48,545 nt of DNA from Phycisphaerales bacterium (GTDB taxonomy: Bacteria; Planctomycetota; Phycisphaerae; Tepidisphaerales; Tepidisphaeraceae). The position numbers and the translations under genes are program-made. This document shows, piece by piece, positions 32,543 through 41,800 of the stretch; within the stretch, counting starts at the first letter, position 1; each line of letters opens with the position of its first letter. The notes beneath the pieces are model-generated. The model did no database searches and was not told where the DNA came from. It was given only the letters and a program-made list of their open reading frames with translations. Location of the stretch: positions 1 through 48,545 of the forward strand of contig JANYKD010000498.1 of assembly GCA_025361735.1 (NCBI GenBank), written 5' to 3'.

Positions 32543-35107
32543 TTACTGCGTCGGCGCCCCCGGCATCAGCGTGTCCTTGCGAAGCTGATCCCTGAACGCC
32601 TTGAGCACTGGCAGCACCTTCTCCTCACGCGCCACGGCCTTTGCGTCTTGTGCCTTCTCGGCGATTTCCAGCATGATTTCGTGTGCGGGCATGTCGTACG
32701 GATCGACGTAAATCGACTCCAGCGCGTATTTCTTCGCCTCGTCGAGCTGTTTGTTATCCAGGCACAGCCGGGCCAGTCGCTTGGCGAAACGGTTGTCTTT
32801 CACCGTCGTCTGGTGCAGCCGAAGCAGGCACTTCTTGGCGTTTTCAATATCGCCCTTGTTCAGGTACAGGAACGCGAGGCGCTGGTACGGCAACTGATCC
32901 ATCGGCCGGATCGTGCGGATTTCCTCCCACGCCGCCAGGGCCTCGGCATATTGCTTTGTCTGCACCATGGCCTCGGCCTTCTCGCGCAGCTCATCATACT
33001 TCTTGCTCGTTGCCTCATCGTAGCCCCAGCCCTTCACCTGCTTTTCGGCCCAGGCGGTGAACTCCACCTCAAACGACTTGACCGGCACCCCCAGCACATC
33101 GGGGAAAATATCCTCCTGCACGCGGCCCTGGCGGAATTCATCCATCATCTTCAGCAGCGCCGGCCGGCCCCACTTCTCCTGGATGTACTCGCACACCCAC
33201 GCCGACTGCGCATACGCCATGGCCCGATCCGTCGGCTTCTTCGACCGCACGAACGCCCACGTCAGGTTCTCCATCGAGAACAGTTCCTTGTCCTTCACCG
33301 CATGGTAGAGCATCGGCACCCACTCCCAGCGCATGGGCGAATGCTCTTCCATCACTGCCAGCCCCTCGGTCATCCAATGGCCGATGCGATTCTCGGTCGC
33401 GGACAGCGTGACTGTGTGCGTGAACTCATGCCGCAGCACCTGCGACCAGTTGTACGACCCCATCGAATTCCCCTCGCCAGGCGCCGGCGTCGCCAGGGCA
33501 ATCACCCGCCCCGTGCTCGCGCCAACCGTGCCGATCCACGGCGCCCCGGTGATGCGCGCCGAGAACTGCTCGTGCGTCGGGAAAATCTCGATGATCGTCT
33601 TGAGTTCCGGCTGGTGCTTGAAGGTACCGCACACGTCGGCGTAGATGCTCTCCATGTATTCCGGCACATACAGGTCGATGATCGGATCGCGCTTGCGGCT
33701 GAACACGAGCACGAAGTTCTTGCTCTCCACGTGGTCCATCTTCGCCATGCGGTCCAGCAGGCGGAGATAGTTGATGGTGCGATAGTTGAACGGGTCGTAT
33801 GCGTATGCCGCATCCAGCACGATCCTCGCCTTGTCCTCATCGCCGCTCTGCGTCAACAGCAGCCCCAAGCCGTTGCGCGCCTCGCTCATCCACGGCGCAC
33901 GGTCGATCGCCTTCTCGTACATCTTCTCGGCCCGCGGATACTGCCGCATCGCGCCGAGATGTTCGCCCAGCTCGAAATACGCCGTCGCATTGTGCGGATC
34001 GAGTTTCTCGATCTTCGCCAGAATCTGCTCGACATCCGCATCCTTCATCTGCAGCGCCGCGGCCGATGCCGCCAACGCCAGTGCATCGACATACTCGGGA
34101 TTCTTCTCGATGATTCCGTTGATGACCCTTTCGGCTTCCTTGGGCGTCCGCTGATGCAGCAGGTTTCGCGCTTCGAGCATGGCGCATTCCAAGCTACCAG
34201 CATCGATCTTGCGGACGGCCGCGATGGCCGCGTCGGCGGCGTCGAAGTTGAACTGCGCCAGCGCGATATACCCGACGAGGATTCGCGCATGAGCATCGTT
34301 GGGATTGCCCGCCAGCGCCGCGGCGAGTTCCTTCCCGGCTTCCGGACCGTTCCCGTGCGCAACGAAATATTCGGCCGCCGCCACATGGGCCGGCCAATAG
34401 CCGCGATCGACCACGTCGTACGCCTGCACAAACGCCTTGAGGATGAGCTTCTGCAGGTCCGGGTTGCCGGCATATTTGCCGTTGAGCCTGGCCCAGTGAT
34501 CGAACGCCTGTCCCAGCAGCGTCAACGATTCCGCATCTTCAAACAGCCGGGCCTGCTGCCCGCGCCATTTGTCCCACCACTGCTCGTGAAGCTGATCAAA
34601 TTCCTTTCTCGCGCCGACGATGTCGCCCGACTCTTCGAGATACAGCCCCAGGTGAAATCGCGGCGCCACGGCGTCAGGCTGTTTCGCCGCCAGCGTCTTC
34701 AGGATCTCGATGGCCTTGCCATAGTGGGCGACACGGGCATGAATCTGTGCCGTCAGCAGGCCCACGGCCGCATCATCCGCGACCGCCTTGTCGGCCAGGA
34801 CTTCGAGCGCCTCATTCGTGCGCCCGAGATTGGCCAGCGCATATCCCTTGACCCACGCGGCCTTCGGGCCGGTCAGTTTCGCCAGCTTGACCGTGATCAG
34901 CGCCAACTTATACCGGCCCGTGAAAGCCTGCTGGCGAGCCTTGTCCAGGTCGCTGAAGTAGCTGGGCGGCTTGAGTTCGGGCAGTTTTTCCGGCAGATAC
35001 TCATCAAGCCACTTGCCCGGGATCGTGTGCCGGGAAAGCTCGGCATTGGCCGAACCACCCAGGACCGCGGCGAGAAAAACGGCTGCGGACATGGTGTTGA
35101 TGCGCAT
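32543..35107 (-). CDS. Secreted TPR protein with a gluzincin-type peptidase domain
   Basis: 854 residues. Signal peptide (MSAAVFLAAVLGGSANA), TPR repeats over about 50-470 (for example GRTNEALEVLADKAVADDAA, YPRAEKMYEKAIDRAPWMSE), then a peptidase region with HEFTH (H560, E561, H564) and a downstream glutamate in WMTEGLAVMEEH (E581): the HExxH...E pattern of the gluzincin (MA clan) zinc peptidases. More TPRs follow at about 735-830 (KQYAEALAAWEEIRTIRPMD, GDIENAKKCLLRLHQTT). Fusions of this type are common in Planctomycetes; substrate unknown, role inferred as extracytoplasmic protein processing. AAAGGAA precedes the ATG, and a TATAAT box lies 57 bases further up. Confidence 0.85.
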   Translation of the reverse strand: MRINTMSAAVFLAAVLGGSANAELSRHTIPGKWLDEYLPEKLPELKPPSYFSDLDKARQQAFTGRYKLALITVKLAKLTGPKAAWVKGYALANLGRTNEALEVLADKAVADDAAVGLLTAQIHARVAHYGKAIEILKTLAAKQPDAVAPRFHLGLYLEESGDIVGARKEFDQLHEQWWDKWRGQQARLFEDAESLTLLGQAFDHWARLNGKYAGNPDLQKLILKAFVQAYDVVDRGYWPAHVAAAEYFVAHGNGPEAGKELAAALAGNPNDAHARILVGYIALAQFNFDAADAAIAAVRKIDAGSLECAMLEARNLLHQRTPKEAERVINGIIEKNPEYVDALALAASAAALQMKDADVEQILAKIEKLDPHNATAYFELGEHLGAMRQYPRAEKMYEKAIDRAPWMSEARNGLGLLLTQSGDEDKARIVLDAAYAYDPFNYRTINYLRLLDRMAKMDHVESKNFVLVFSRKRDPIIDLYVPEYMESIYADVCGTFKHQPELKTIIEIFPTHEQFSARITGAPWIGTVGASTGRVIALATPAPGEGNSMGSYNWSQVLRHEFTHTVTLSATENRIGHWMTEGLAVMEEHSPMRWEWVPMLYHAVKDKELFSMENLTWAFVRSKKPTDRAMAYAQSAWVCEYIQEKWGRPALLKMMDEFRQGRVQEDIFPDVLGVPVKSFEVEFTAWAEKQVKGWGYDEATSKKYDELREKAEAMVQTKQYAEALAAWEEIRTIRPMDQLPYQRLAFLYLNKGDIENAKKCLLRLHQTTVKDNRFAKRLARLCLDNKQLDEAKKYALESIYVDPYDMPAHEIMLEIAEKAQDAKAVAREEKVLPVLKAFRDQLRKDTLMPGAPTQ

Positions 35108-35163
35108 GGTGAATCGTTCCTTTCCAACAGACGCGCGGCCTGTGGGGAAGTTGCATATGCTGC

Positions 35164-35169
35164 ATTATA
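35164..35169 (-). promoter_or_regulatory. -10 box for the TPR-peptidase gene
   Basis: On the minus strand a perfect TATAAT (35169-35164) stands within the imperfect dyad GCATATAATGCAGCATATGC. The -35 region 17 bases upstream shows no good match. The start of transcription would be near 35157, giving a leader of about 50 bases before the ATG at 35107. Confidence 0.45.
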
Positions 35170-35190
35170 TGCGTCGCGGGCAATCCCGCC

Positions 35191-36324
35191 TCACTTCACA
35201 TCCACCGCATCTCCGCCGCGCCGGGACGACTCGTAGAACGCCAGCACAATCGCCACCGACTTGCGCGCTTCCGCCGGGTTCGTCTCCGCATCGCGGCCGG
35301 CTTCCCAGCATTCCAGGATGTGCCGCACGTTCTTCACATGCAGTTCAATCTTCACATCCTTGTTGCTCGCCCCTCCTGCCGTGCTCACGGCCGCGTTAAG
35401 CCCAAGCTTCTCCATAACCGCCGGCCCGCCCGCCTCGGCCAGCCGCTTCTTCCAGATGTCGGGCATTGGCGGGACAAATCGCTCGAGCAGTTGCGCATCC
35501 TCCGGCCGCTCCTCGCGGAACTTGAACACCCGCAGCCCCCCTTCCGACACCGCCGTACCGTTCTCTCCGCCGATCTCGATCCGCACCGGCCCGCCCGGGA
35601 ACATCGCCGTCGTCCCCATGATCGTGCCGTAGCCGCCGTCGGCGAACTCCAGCGCACAGCAACCCGTGTCCTCGGCCTCGATCTTGGGATGGATCCGGCT
35701 CGACGAATACGCCGACACCCGCTTCACCGGCCCGACAATCCACTGCAGCAGATCGATGGCGTGAACGCTCTGGTTCATGATGGCCGCCCCGCCATCCAGC
35801 GCCCAGGTGCCACGCCACGGCACCTCTTGGTAGTACTTGTCCGGCCGATACCACGGCGTGAAGCACCCGGCCCAGGCAATCCGCCCGAACCGCCCCTGCT
35901 GCCGGGCATCGTACATGGCTCGATTGGCCACATTCCACCGGTTCTGGAAGATCCCGGCGATCCGCACCCCATTCTTCTTCGCGATCTCGGCCAGTTGGTC
36001 GATCCGCTCCAGCGTGATCTCCATGGGCTTTTCGGTGATGACGTTGATCCCGCGTTCCAGCGCCGTCCTGGCCGGCGTGAAATGGTCGCCGCTGGGCGTG
36101 CCGACGTGGAGAATGTCGATCTTCTCCTTGCCGAGCATCTCCTCGAGCGAGGTATAGACCGGCGTATTCGGAGCCTTGGCACTCTCGATCGCCGCCTTGG
36201 CATGGGCCGGATCGACATCGCACACCGCCACGAGCTGCGTATTCTCCAGTGTCGGCAGAAGCTGCACATGCCATCCGCCGGCCAATCCGCTACCCACCAC
36301 CGCACATCGCCATGTCTTCGCCAT
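35191..36324 (-). CDS. Gfo/Idh/MocA family oxidoreductase
   Basis: 377 residues. N-terminal Rossmann fold with RCAVVGSGLAGGWHVQLLPT (NAD(P)-binding glycine motif), VCDVDPAHAKAAI, HVGTPSGDHFTPARTALERG and the catalytic-site EKPMEITLERIDQL, then the C-terminal alpha/beta domain (WRGTWALDGGAAIMNQSVHA with the family DxGxH-like block). Cytoplasmic: no signal peptide. Relatives oxidise or rearrange sugars such as inositol or glycosides; the substrate cannot be read. AAGGAGT precedes the ATG. It is full length, in contrast to the remnant at 15423. Confidence 0.92.
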   Translation of the reverse strand: MAKTWRCAVVGSGLAGGWHVQLLPTLENTQLVAVCDVDPAHAKAAIESAKAPNTPVYTSLEEMLGKEKIDILHVGTPSGDHFTPARTALERGINVITEKPMEITLERIDQLAEIAKKNGVRIAGIFQNRWNVANRAMYDARQQGRFGRIAWAGCFTPWYRPDKYYQEVPWRGTWALDGGAAIMNQSVHAIDLLQWIVGPVKRVSAYSSSRIHPKIEAEDTGCCALEFADGGYGTIMGTTAMFPGGPVRIEIGGENGTAVSEGGLRVFKFREERPEDAQLLERFVPPMPDIWKKRLAEAGGPAVMEKLGLNAAVSTAGGASNKDVKIELHVKNVRHILECWEAGRDAETNPAEARKSVAIVLAFYESSRRGGDAVDVK

Positions 36325-36487
36325 GAACCGAACTCCTTTTCTGAATCAACGCGGAAAAGACTACGGCAAGCCGGGGTTCCGGGCAAGAGAAACGGGAAAT
36401 TGCTTTACAAGTCGCCGCGCTCAGAGCACAATCCCACATGACACGTCCGTTACTGAATTCCTGCGGCATTGACGTTTGGAGGTTTGC

Positions 36488-37225
36488 ATGGCCGCCCGTC
36501 GCGGATTTACGCTCGTCGAACTGCTGGTGGTCATCGGCATCATCGCGCTGCTGATCTCGATTCTGCTGCCGGCCCTGCAGCGTGCCAAGGACCAGGCCAA
36601 TCGCGTGGTCTGCTCCAACAATCTCAAGCAATTCGCCACCGCCTGCATCATCTACTCCAACGACAATCGGGGATATCTCCCCTACCCCAACGATGATGAC
36701 ACCACCGTCTGGAAGGCTCCCGGCTGGCTTTACGACATGCGCCCACCCCATGGCCCAAAGCCGGTCGCGAAACAGGACGAGGTCCAATACGGCACCTGCT
36801 GGCCGGTGATCCGCAACTATCGCATGTATCACTGCCCGGTCGACGATGGCCCCTACAGCCAGGGTGGCAAGTGGCCGGCCCAGAGCCAGACCAGCTATGT
36901 CATGAACTGGGCTGTCGGCGGCTTCGGGGGCTTTAACGTGATCACCGCGACCACGCCCGCGCTGAAACTCACGCGGATGCGCCCCGACGGCATCATCTTC
37001 TGGGAGGCCGACGAGCAGGCCACCGACGTCAACATGTTCAGCGATGGCACCAACGAACCCTCCAACGGCATCACCCACCGCCACGGCAACACCGCCTGCG
37101 TCGCCCGCTTCGACGGCGGCGTCGACTACTGGCGCCGCGAGCAATACGCCGACGAAGTCAAAAAACTCCCCGGCCGCCTCTACTGCAACCCCGAAGCCAA
37201 GGACGGCTACAAAACGCCGTGGTGA
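36488..37225 (+). CDS. Planctomycetes-type pseudopilin (H-x9-DG family)
   Basis: 245 residues. Prepilin signal [30 protein letters not shown] with cleavage at G/F and mature Glu5; then [20 protein letters not shown], and a C-terminal [18 protein letters not shown] that fits the family's His...DG block. Planctomycetes have tens to hundreds of such DUF1559-like proteins; their role is unknown, though they enter the pilin export pathway. GGAGG lies just before the ATG at 36488. It is a single gene with divergent and convergent neighbours, not part of the 20.5 kb cluster. Confidence 0.9.
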   Translation: MAARRGFTLVELLVVIGIIALLISILLPALQRAKDQANRVVCSNNLKQFATACIIYSNDNRGYLPYPNDDDTTVWKAPGWLYDMRPPHGPKPVAKQDEVQYGTCWPVIRNYRMYHCPVDDGPYSQGGKWPAQSQTSYVMNWAVGGFGGFNVITATTPALKLTRMRPDGIIFWEADEQATDVNMFSDGTNEPSNGITHRHGNTACVARFDGGVDYWRREQYADEVKKLPGRLYCNPEAKDGYKTPW

Positions 37226-37364
37226 TGACCTCCGTTCAAGCGCGTTTTGCAGCGGCGTGGAGAACTTTCGGTGGCTTGTTGCGCAGCGACAGCTTCTTCG
37301 GCTGAACCACGGGCTTGGTAGCCTTCACCGTCGCCCGGCCCTGTCGCAGCGATGGATCCACAAC

Positions 37365-37420
37365 CCTTGATCTCTTGAACCTTTGAACCCTTGAACTCTT
37401 GAACTCTTGAACTCTTGAAC
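37365..37420. repeat. Tandem octamer repeat at the end of the glycosyltransferase gene
   Basis: Seven consecutive 8-mers: CCTTGATC, TCTTGAAC, CTTTGAAC, CCTTGAAC, TCTTGAAC, TCTTGAAC, TCTTGAAC. They lie directly next to the stop codon of the minus-strand gene (37422). Unlike the heptamer elements there is no opposing arm. The rest of 37226-37364 shows only a possible 3' end of a gene on the minus strand (stop at 37235). Confidence 0.85.
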
Positions 37421-37421
37421 C

Positions 37422-38135
37422 CTACGCCTTCGCCCCAAAGTTCAGCGTAAACGTCCCATGTCGCGGCCGGTCCACGCCCGCATCTTCCCAGGCATACCCG
37501 TACTGCCCGTAGTGCCAGAGCCGGATCGTCGTGTCGGCCATGACCTTGAACCCGCAGCGCCGGGCCCGCTCGCAGAACGCGTAATCCTCGGCCAGATACC
37601 AATACCCACCTTCGACCTCACACGCCATCGGCTGAAAGTACGGCACCATCGGCCGGCCAAACCGCTCGTTGCACACGGGCAGCGTGAGCTTCTCCTGCAG
37701 CGTCTGATACACCTCGCGCCGGACCAGCAGGAAACCGGCCCCGGCATACAGGATCTCGCTCAGCCCGCCGTCCCGGCCGAACGTGAGCTTCGGCGTTCCC
37801 GGCATGACATGGCACGCCACGGCCCGCTTGCCCTTCTGCGGATAGATCCCGCAGACGATCGGCAACCGCCGCCGGCGCAGGGCGTCCACCGCATCCGGCT
37901 CGAACCCCACATCAGAGTCGATCCACATGGTTTCCTCAAATCCCTCGCCCATCGCATCCGTCGCCAGTTGGTTGCGTCCCTGGTCAATGGCCGAAAACCC
38001 GACGACCCGGCGGACGACGTACCCGCGATGTTCGAGGGCCTTAAGCCCATCCTCGCACGCCTGCACGATGTGGCTGGTGTAGGGGACCAGAACGACGCAT
38101 TTGCGGGGATCGGCGGGGAGTGTAGGTTGTGGCAT
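37422..38135 (-). CDS. Glycosyltransferase-like protein (GT-A fold)
   Basis: 237 residues. N-terminal nucleotide-binding part (KCVVLVPYTSHIVQACEDGL), a DxD motif in TMWIDSDVGFEPDAVDALRR, FGRDGGLSEILYAGAGFLLV with GAGF acceptor-site loop, and YLAEDYAFCERARRCGFKVM with the ED(x) block typical of the catalytic base. This fits a small family-2-like glycosyltransferase; sugar donor and acceptor unknown. I start it at the ATG 38135; a GTG at 38144 is an alternative. No signal peptide. Confidence 0.8.
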   Translation of the reverse strand: MPQPTLPADPRKCVVLVPYTSHIVQACEDGLKALEHRGYVVRRVVGFSAIDQGRNQLATDAMGEGFEETMWIDSDVGFEPDAVDALRRRRLPIVCGIYPQKGKRAVACHVMPGTPKLTFGRDGGLSEILYAGAGFLLVRREVYQTLQEKLTLPVCNERFGRPMVPYFQPMACEVEGGYWYLAEDYAFCERARRCGFKVMADTTIRLWHYGQYGYAWEDAGVDRPRHGTFTLNFGAKA

Positions 38136-38198
38136 AGGATTCACTTAATGGCGACGTGGATTAGATTGAGTATTGAGCATGATCCCCTGTGAATTCTA

Positions 38199-38226
38199 TT
38201 GAAAGCACCCTGCGCGTGAGTACAAT
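38199..38226 (+). promoter_or_regulatory. Promoter of a probably leaderless mRNA
   Basis: TTGAAA (38199-38204), a 16-base spacer and TACAAT (38221-38226), each 5 of 6 to consensus. The ATG of the downstream gene is at 38234, only seven bases after the -10 box, so transcription would start at or next to the A of the ATG. Confidence 0.6.
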
Positions 38227-38233
38227 AGAGAGT

Positions 38234-38827
38234 ATGAAGGGGTGTGCAGGGATGGTCCTCTCCGTGTTGGCGACGCTCGCATGTGTTGCGTTGGCGGCAG
38301 TTTGGATCTGGGACTCTGATTCCACGCACGTTGGCGAGCGATATCTATCACAGTTTGTAGCTTTTGGCAACGGTCGCACCGTGTTGGAAGCACGACTTGC
38401 TGGTGACGGTATCTCGTTGGCCGTGTGCCGTTACCAGAAGCCGCTCAACCATTACGATCCGAGGGCGCGGTTCGTCCGGACGCGCGGCCACGGGTGGTCC
38501 GTCGCGGAGGTTCGCACTCGCGGCTACGCTCTGGCCGGATTCGCTGCCACGGAGCAATGCCTAGAGGGGGACCTTCATGCGGCCTTTCTGACGCGATGGG
38601 AGCTGACCACTCCAATAGGGTTCCTCATCATAATAATCGCACTGGTGCCGATTTCGTCGACAGTTCGACGGCGCAAAGGGCGGCGGCAGTCACGGATAGA
38701 CGCGGGATTGTGCGAGCATTGCGGCTACGACCTTCGCGCTTCAACCAACTGCTGTCCAGAGTGTGGGACACCGATACCAGCGCGACGTGCAGCAAGCGTT
38801 AACGTCAGTGCAGCCAGTTCCGAGTGA
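38234..38827 (+). CDS. Small membrane protein with C-terminal zinc ribbon
   Basis: 197 residues. TM helix 1 near the N-terminus (VLSVLATLACVALAAVWIW), a domain of about 100 residues, TM helix 2 (IGFLIIIIALVPIS), then a basic linker and the zinc ribbon LCEHCGYDLRASTNCCPECG, a signature frequent in Planctomycetes membrane proteins. Two starts are plausible: the ATG at 38234, leaderless behind the promoter at 38199, or the ATG at 38252, which has AAGGGG nine bases upstream. The 3' end overlaps the giant gene on the other strand by 23 bases. Function unknown. Confidence 0.75.
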   Translation: MKGCAGMVLSVLATLACVALAAVWIWDSDSTHVGERYLSQFVAFGNGRTVLEARLAGDGISLAVCRYQKPLNHYDPRARFVRTRGHGWSVAEVRTRGYALAGFAATEQCLEGDLHAAFLTRWELTTPIGFLIIIIALVPISSTVRRRKGRRQSRIDAGLCEHCGYDLRASTNCCPECGTPIPARRAASVNVSAASSE

Positions 38828-41800
38828 CCTTTCCTCCGCCGGCTTCAATCTGCTGGTCCACCTGCCGTAGTACGTCGTTTGCCTTTTGTATTGCGTCCCG
38901 GTCCTGGTCCTTCAGCCCCCTGCGTCGCTGCCCCTCTGCAACGATCTCCATCGCTAAGTCTCCCAGCGTGAGATCGGTACTCAAGCCAATCACAGTTATT
39001 GCTTCCGGGTCGCCACCTTGCGGGGACGTTGTTGAGTACAAGCCCGTGCTTATTCCATGCACATGCCCAATGTCGATTCCATCCTGTATGGCTTTGGCGT
39101 TAGCTGGGCTGAACTTCATAGCGAGTGCCATGGCATCATCCCATCGAGGATTTTTGGTAACGTCAAGAATGTCCCAGCCAACAGCAGCACTAATCTTTCC
39201 GCAGCCTCCGGAGCAGCCTTTGAAGAGTGTTCCGAGGGCCACGACACCACCCAGCCCAGGCACGCACACGGGTGCAAGCCAAATGATGAGGAAATCCTTC
39301 TTAGTCATTCCGGAACTCGCCCCCGCCTGCCCGGCCTGCCCTTGCGCGCCCGGATCGCCGCTTGAGCCCGCCGCGCCACCCGCCATCGGCGTATTGCTGG
39401 TGCTAGTTGGCGGCGTTCCCTGCCCGGGGCCCACCGGGCTTCCGCGCGATCCGATGGTGGCAACGACGGCGGCGTCTTGGTTGTATGACTCGGCGCTGAA
39501 GCCCGGCGACAACGGCCTGTCCAAGTACGAATCCGATGTGCTCGTCGACGATGGCGCGCTTCCGAAAGAACTGGAACCGCTCGCGCTGTCACCACCTGAT
39601 GCCGATGCATCCCCGAACCATTCCCACCAGTTGACCTCTGCACCGCTCCATGTCGACCGTGAGCCGCCGCCACTATAGCTGCCCCACGTGGAGTTGGAGG
39701 CCCAACCGTCGCCGTAGGATTCGGACCACCCGCTGTCGACGCGGTAGAAATCGCTGCTGTCCTCGCCGGCGCTTCCCACCTCGTCTATATGCAGAGTGTG
39801 CAACGGTTCGATGAACCACGTCGTGACACTCCAACTGGTGTCACCGATTTGATTCGCCTGGCCGTCCTCCCAGCCGGTACCGTCACCGGTGCCGCTCATC
39901 ACTTGGGACCCGTCGCTGGCCAGGGAAATAGTCAGGCTCCGTCCGAAGCTGTACCCGGAACTCACCGCTATTGTGTCGTCCATGTTGCTGCACTGGTGCA
40001 GGCTCAGGCTTTGCGTTGCATCGCCCGTGGTCCGGACCCAACTGGTATCCGTGACAACCGTCGTGTTGTCATCATACGAATACGTCCCGGTTCCGGAGCC
40101 ACTGTCGCTGCTGGTGATGTCGGTCGCGATCCTGTTGCCGCCATCATCCAGCGCCCAACTGATCTGCGTGTCCGCGCCCCGGCTTTGCGAACCAGATTCG
40201 CTGAAGGATTGTGCCCTGGTGGTCGTCTCAGTGGTCTCTCCGCCGTCGACCGGCGTGGTGGTCGATGAAGAGAAAGAAGTCGACCCGCTACCCGAGTAGG
40301 TGAAATTCCCTGTGAACACATCCCGTGTAGTGGCGCCGCCGCTGACGTAGCAGATACCGTCGCCGTCGCTGGCCATCGTAGTCCAGATATTGTACGTGCT
40401 TACCCGCGTATCGCTTTCGGCAGTGCTACCTTCCAAGGCAATATCGCCGACGGATCCCGTGTAGGCGGCACTTTCCGAGTACGACATCTGAGACGTGCCC
40501 CAAAGACCATTGGTGACGCTTCCCGAGGTCGACCATTGCCCGTCCGCGCCAAGCCAGGAGTTTGTCGTAAGTTGGTAGGAGCGATGCTCCTCGCCTGACT
40601 CCCATGTGCTACCTGCGCCCGTGGAGTAGCTCGACAGGTCGCTGAAGGAGAAGTTGTCGGTGCTGTATTGCGAATTCGTTGCGCTGCCGGAGGTCCAATA
40701 CCAGTTGCCGTCGACACCCATCGCCTCCGTCGCGTCGTACTCATAGGAAGAACCGGCCGTACCGCTATTCAGCATGATGATGCCCGAGGCAGTATTGCTG
40801 GCGAATCCGTTTCCGCCGTAGCTCATGTCATCGTGGCCTTCGGCGTGCTCGATCGCGCTCCCGGTGGCGACCCAGACGCCACTCACGACCTGCGAGTTTA
40901 CCGTTACTGTTGCCGACTGCATACCTCCGGCGGATTCAGTCATTGTGTTGTTCATCATGCCGTCGTACCTGCCCGATACGTACGATCCGCCGCCGCCGGT
41001 GTAGGACCAGTTTGAACTGGAACTAACTTGCTGCTCGCTCGTGCCCGAGTCCAACCTCCACTGGCCGGTGGCGTCCACGATCTCACCCCAGGTGGAATCG
41101 GTCGAGAAATGACCGCTGCCGGCCTCGACTAGCGTGCCGTCGACGCCACCGCCGGAAGCCGTGCGGGAATAGTCCCCGGCGCCGGAGTAGGCTGACTGCC
41201 CGCTCGCGTGATAGGTGCCCGATGCCGATCCGGAACGCAGTTGCCATTTGCCATCGGTGCCCAATGCCTGGGTCCAATGGGAGTTGGTGGCGAGGTGTTC
41301 CCCACCGCCACCAGTACTCGTCCCGGAAACCGAGCCGCCGCTGCCAGCAGTGGCATAAGTGCCATCGCCGGTATAGATCGAGTCATCGCTGAAACTGGCC
41401 GATCCGCTTTCGGTCCAGGCTCCGCCGGAGAATGTCGAGGTTGCGGCGAGGTGATAGGATGTTGTCTCGCTGGCGCTTTGCGCGTAAGTCTCACCCACGC
41501 CGCCGACAGAGAGGTAACTGTATTTGCCATCCTCAGTATAGTTGCCGCCGCTGGCCGTGTAGCTGTAGGAATCGCCATAGCTCTCGCTCTCGGCGATGGT
41601 GCCGCTTACCGTGCCAGCGCCTGCGATGTAAGTGTAAGTGCCGTTGGTGGTCGAGAAAGAACTGCTGCTCCCGCTCATGATGCTGGTGCCGGTGCTGGTG
41701 CTGGTGGACGCATCGAATGTGTTGGACACGTCGGCCGAGAAACTGGCCGAATTCGTGAACAGCGTCGTCGTGCTCCCCAGCGATTCACCGGCCACGTTCC

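Noticed and set aside
32144-35236. Plus-strand open frame of 1030 residues
   Set aside because: It lies opposite the TPR-peptidase gene, which has a signal peptide, TPRs and HEFTH; the antisense product is Arg/His/Leu-rich without pattern.
37235-37360. 3' end of a minus-strand gene (TKPVVQPKKLSLRNKPPKVL, stop at 37235)
   Set aside because: The Lys/Pro-rich reading is suggestive, but it has no start, is in another frame than the glycosyltransferase and is cut by the octamer repeat; support is too weak for a feature.
37365-37420. CRISPR array
   Set aside because: The repeat unit is 8 bases with no spacers, and no cas gene is present.
38805-38827. The 23-base overlap of two convergent genes as antisense regulation
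   Set aside because: Short tail-to-tail overlaps are common and nothing here points to a regulatory role.
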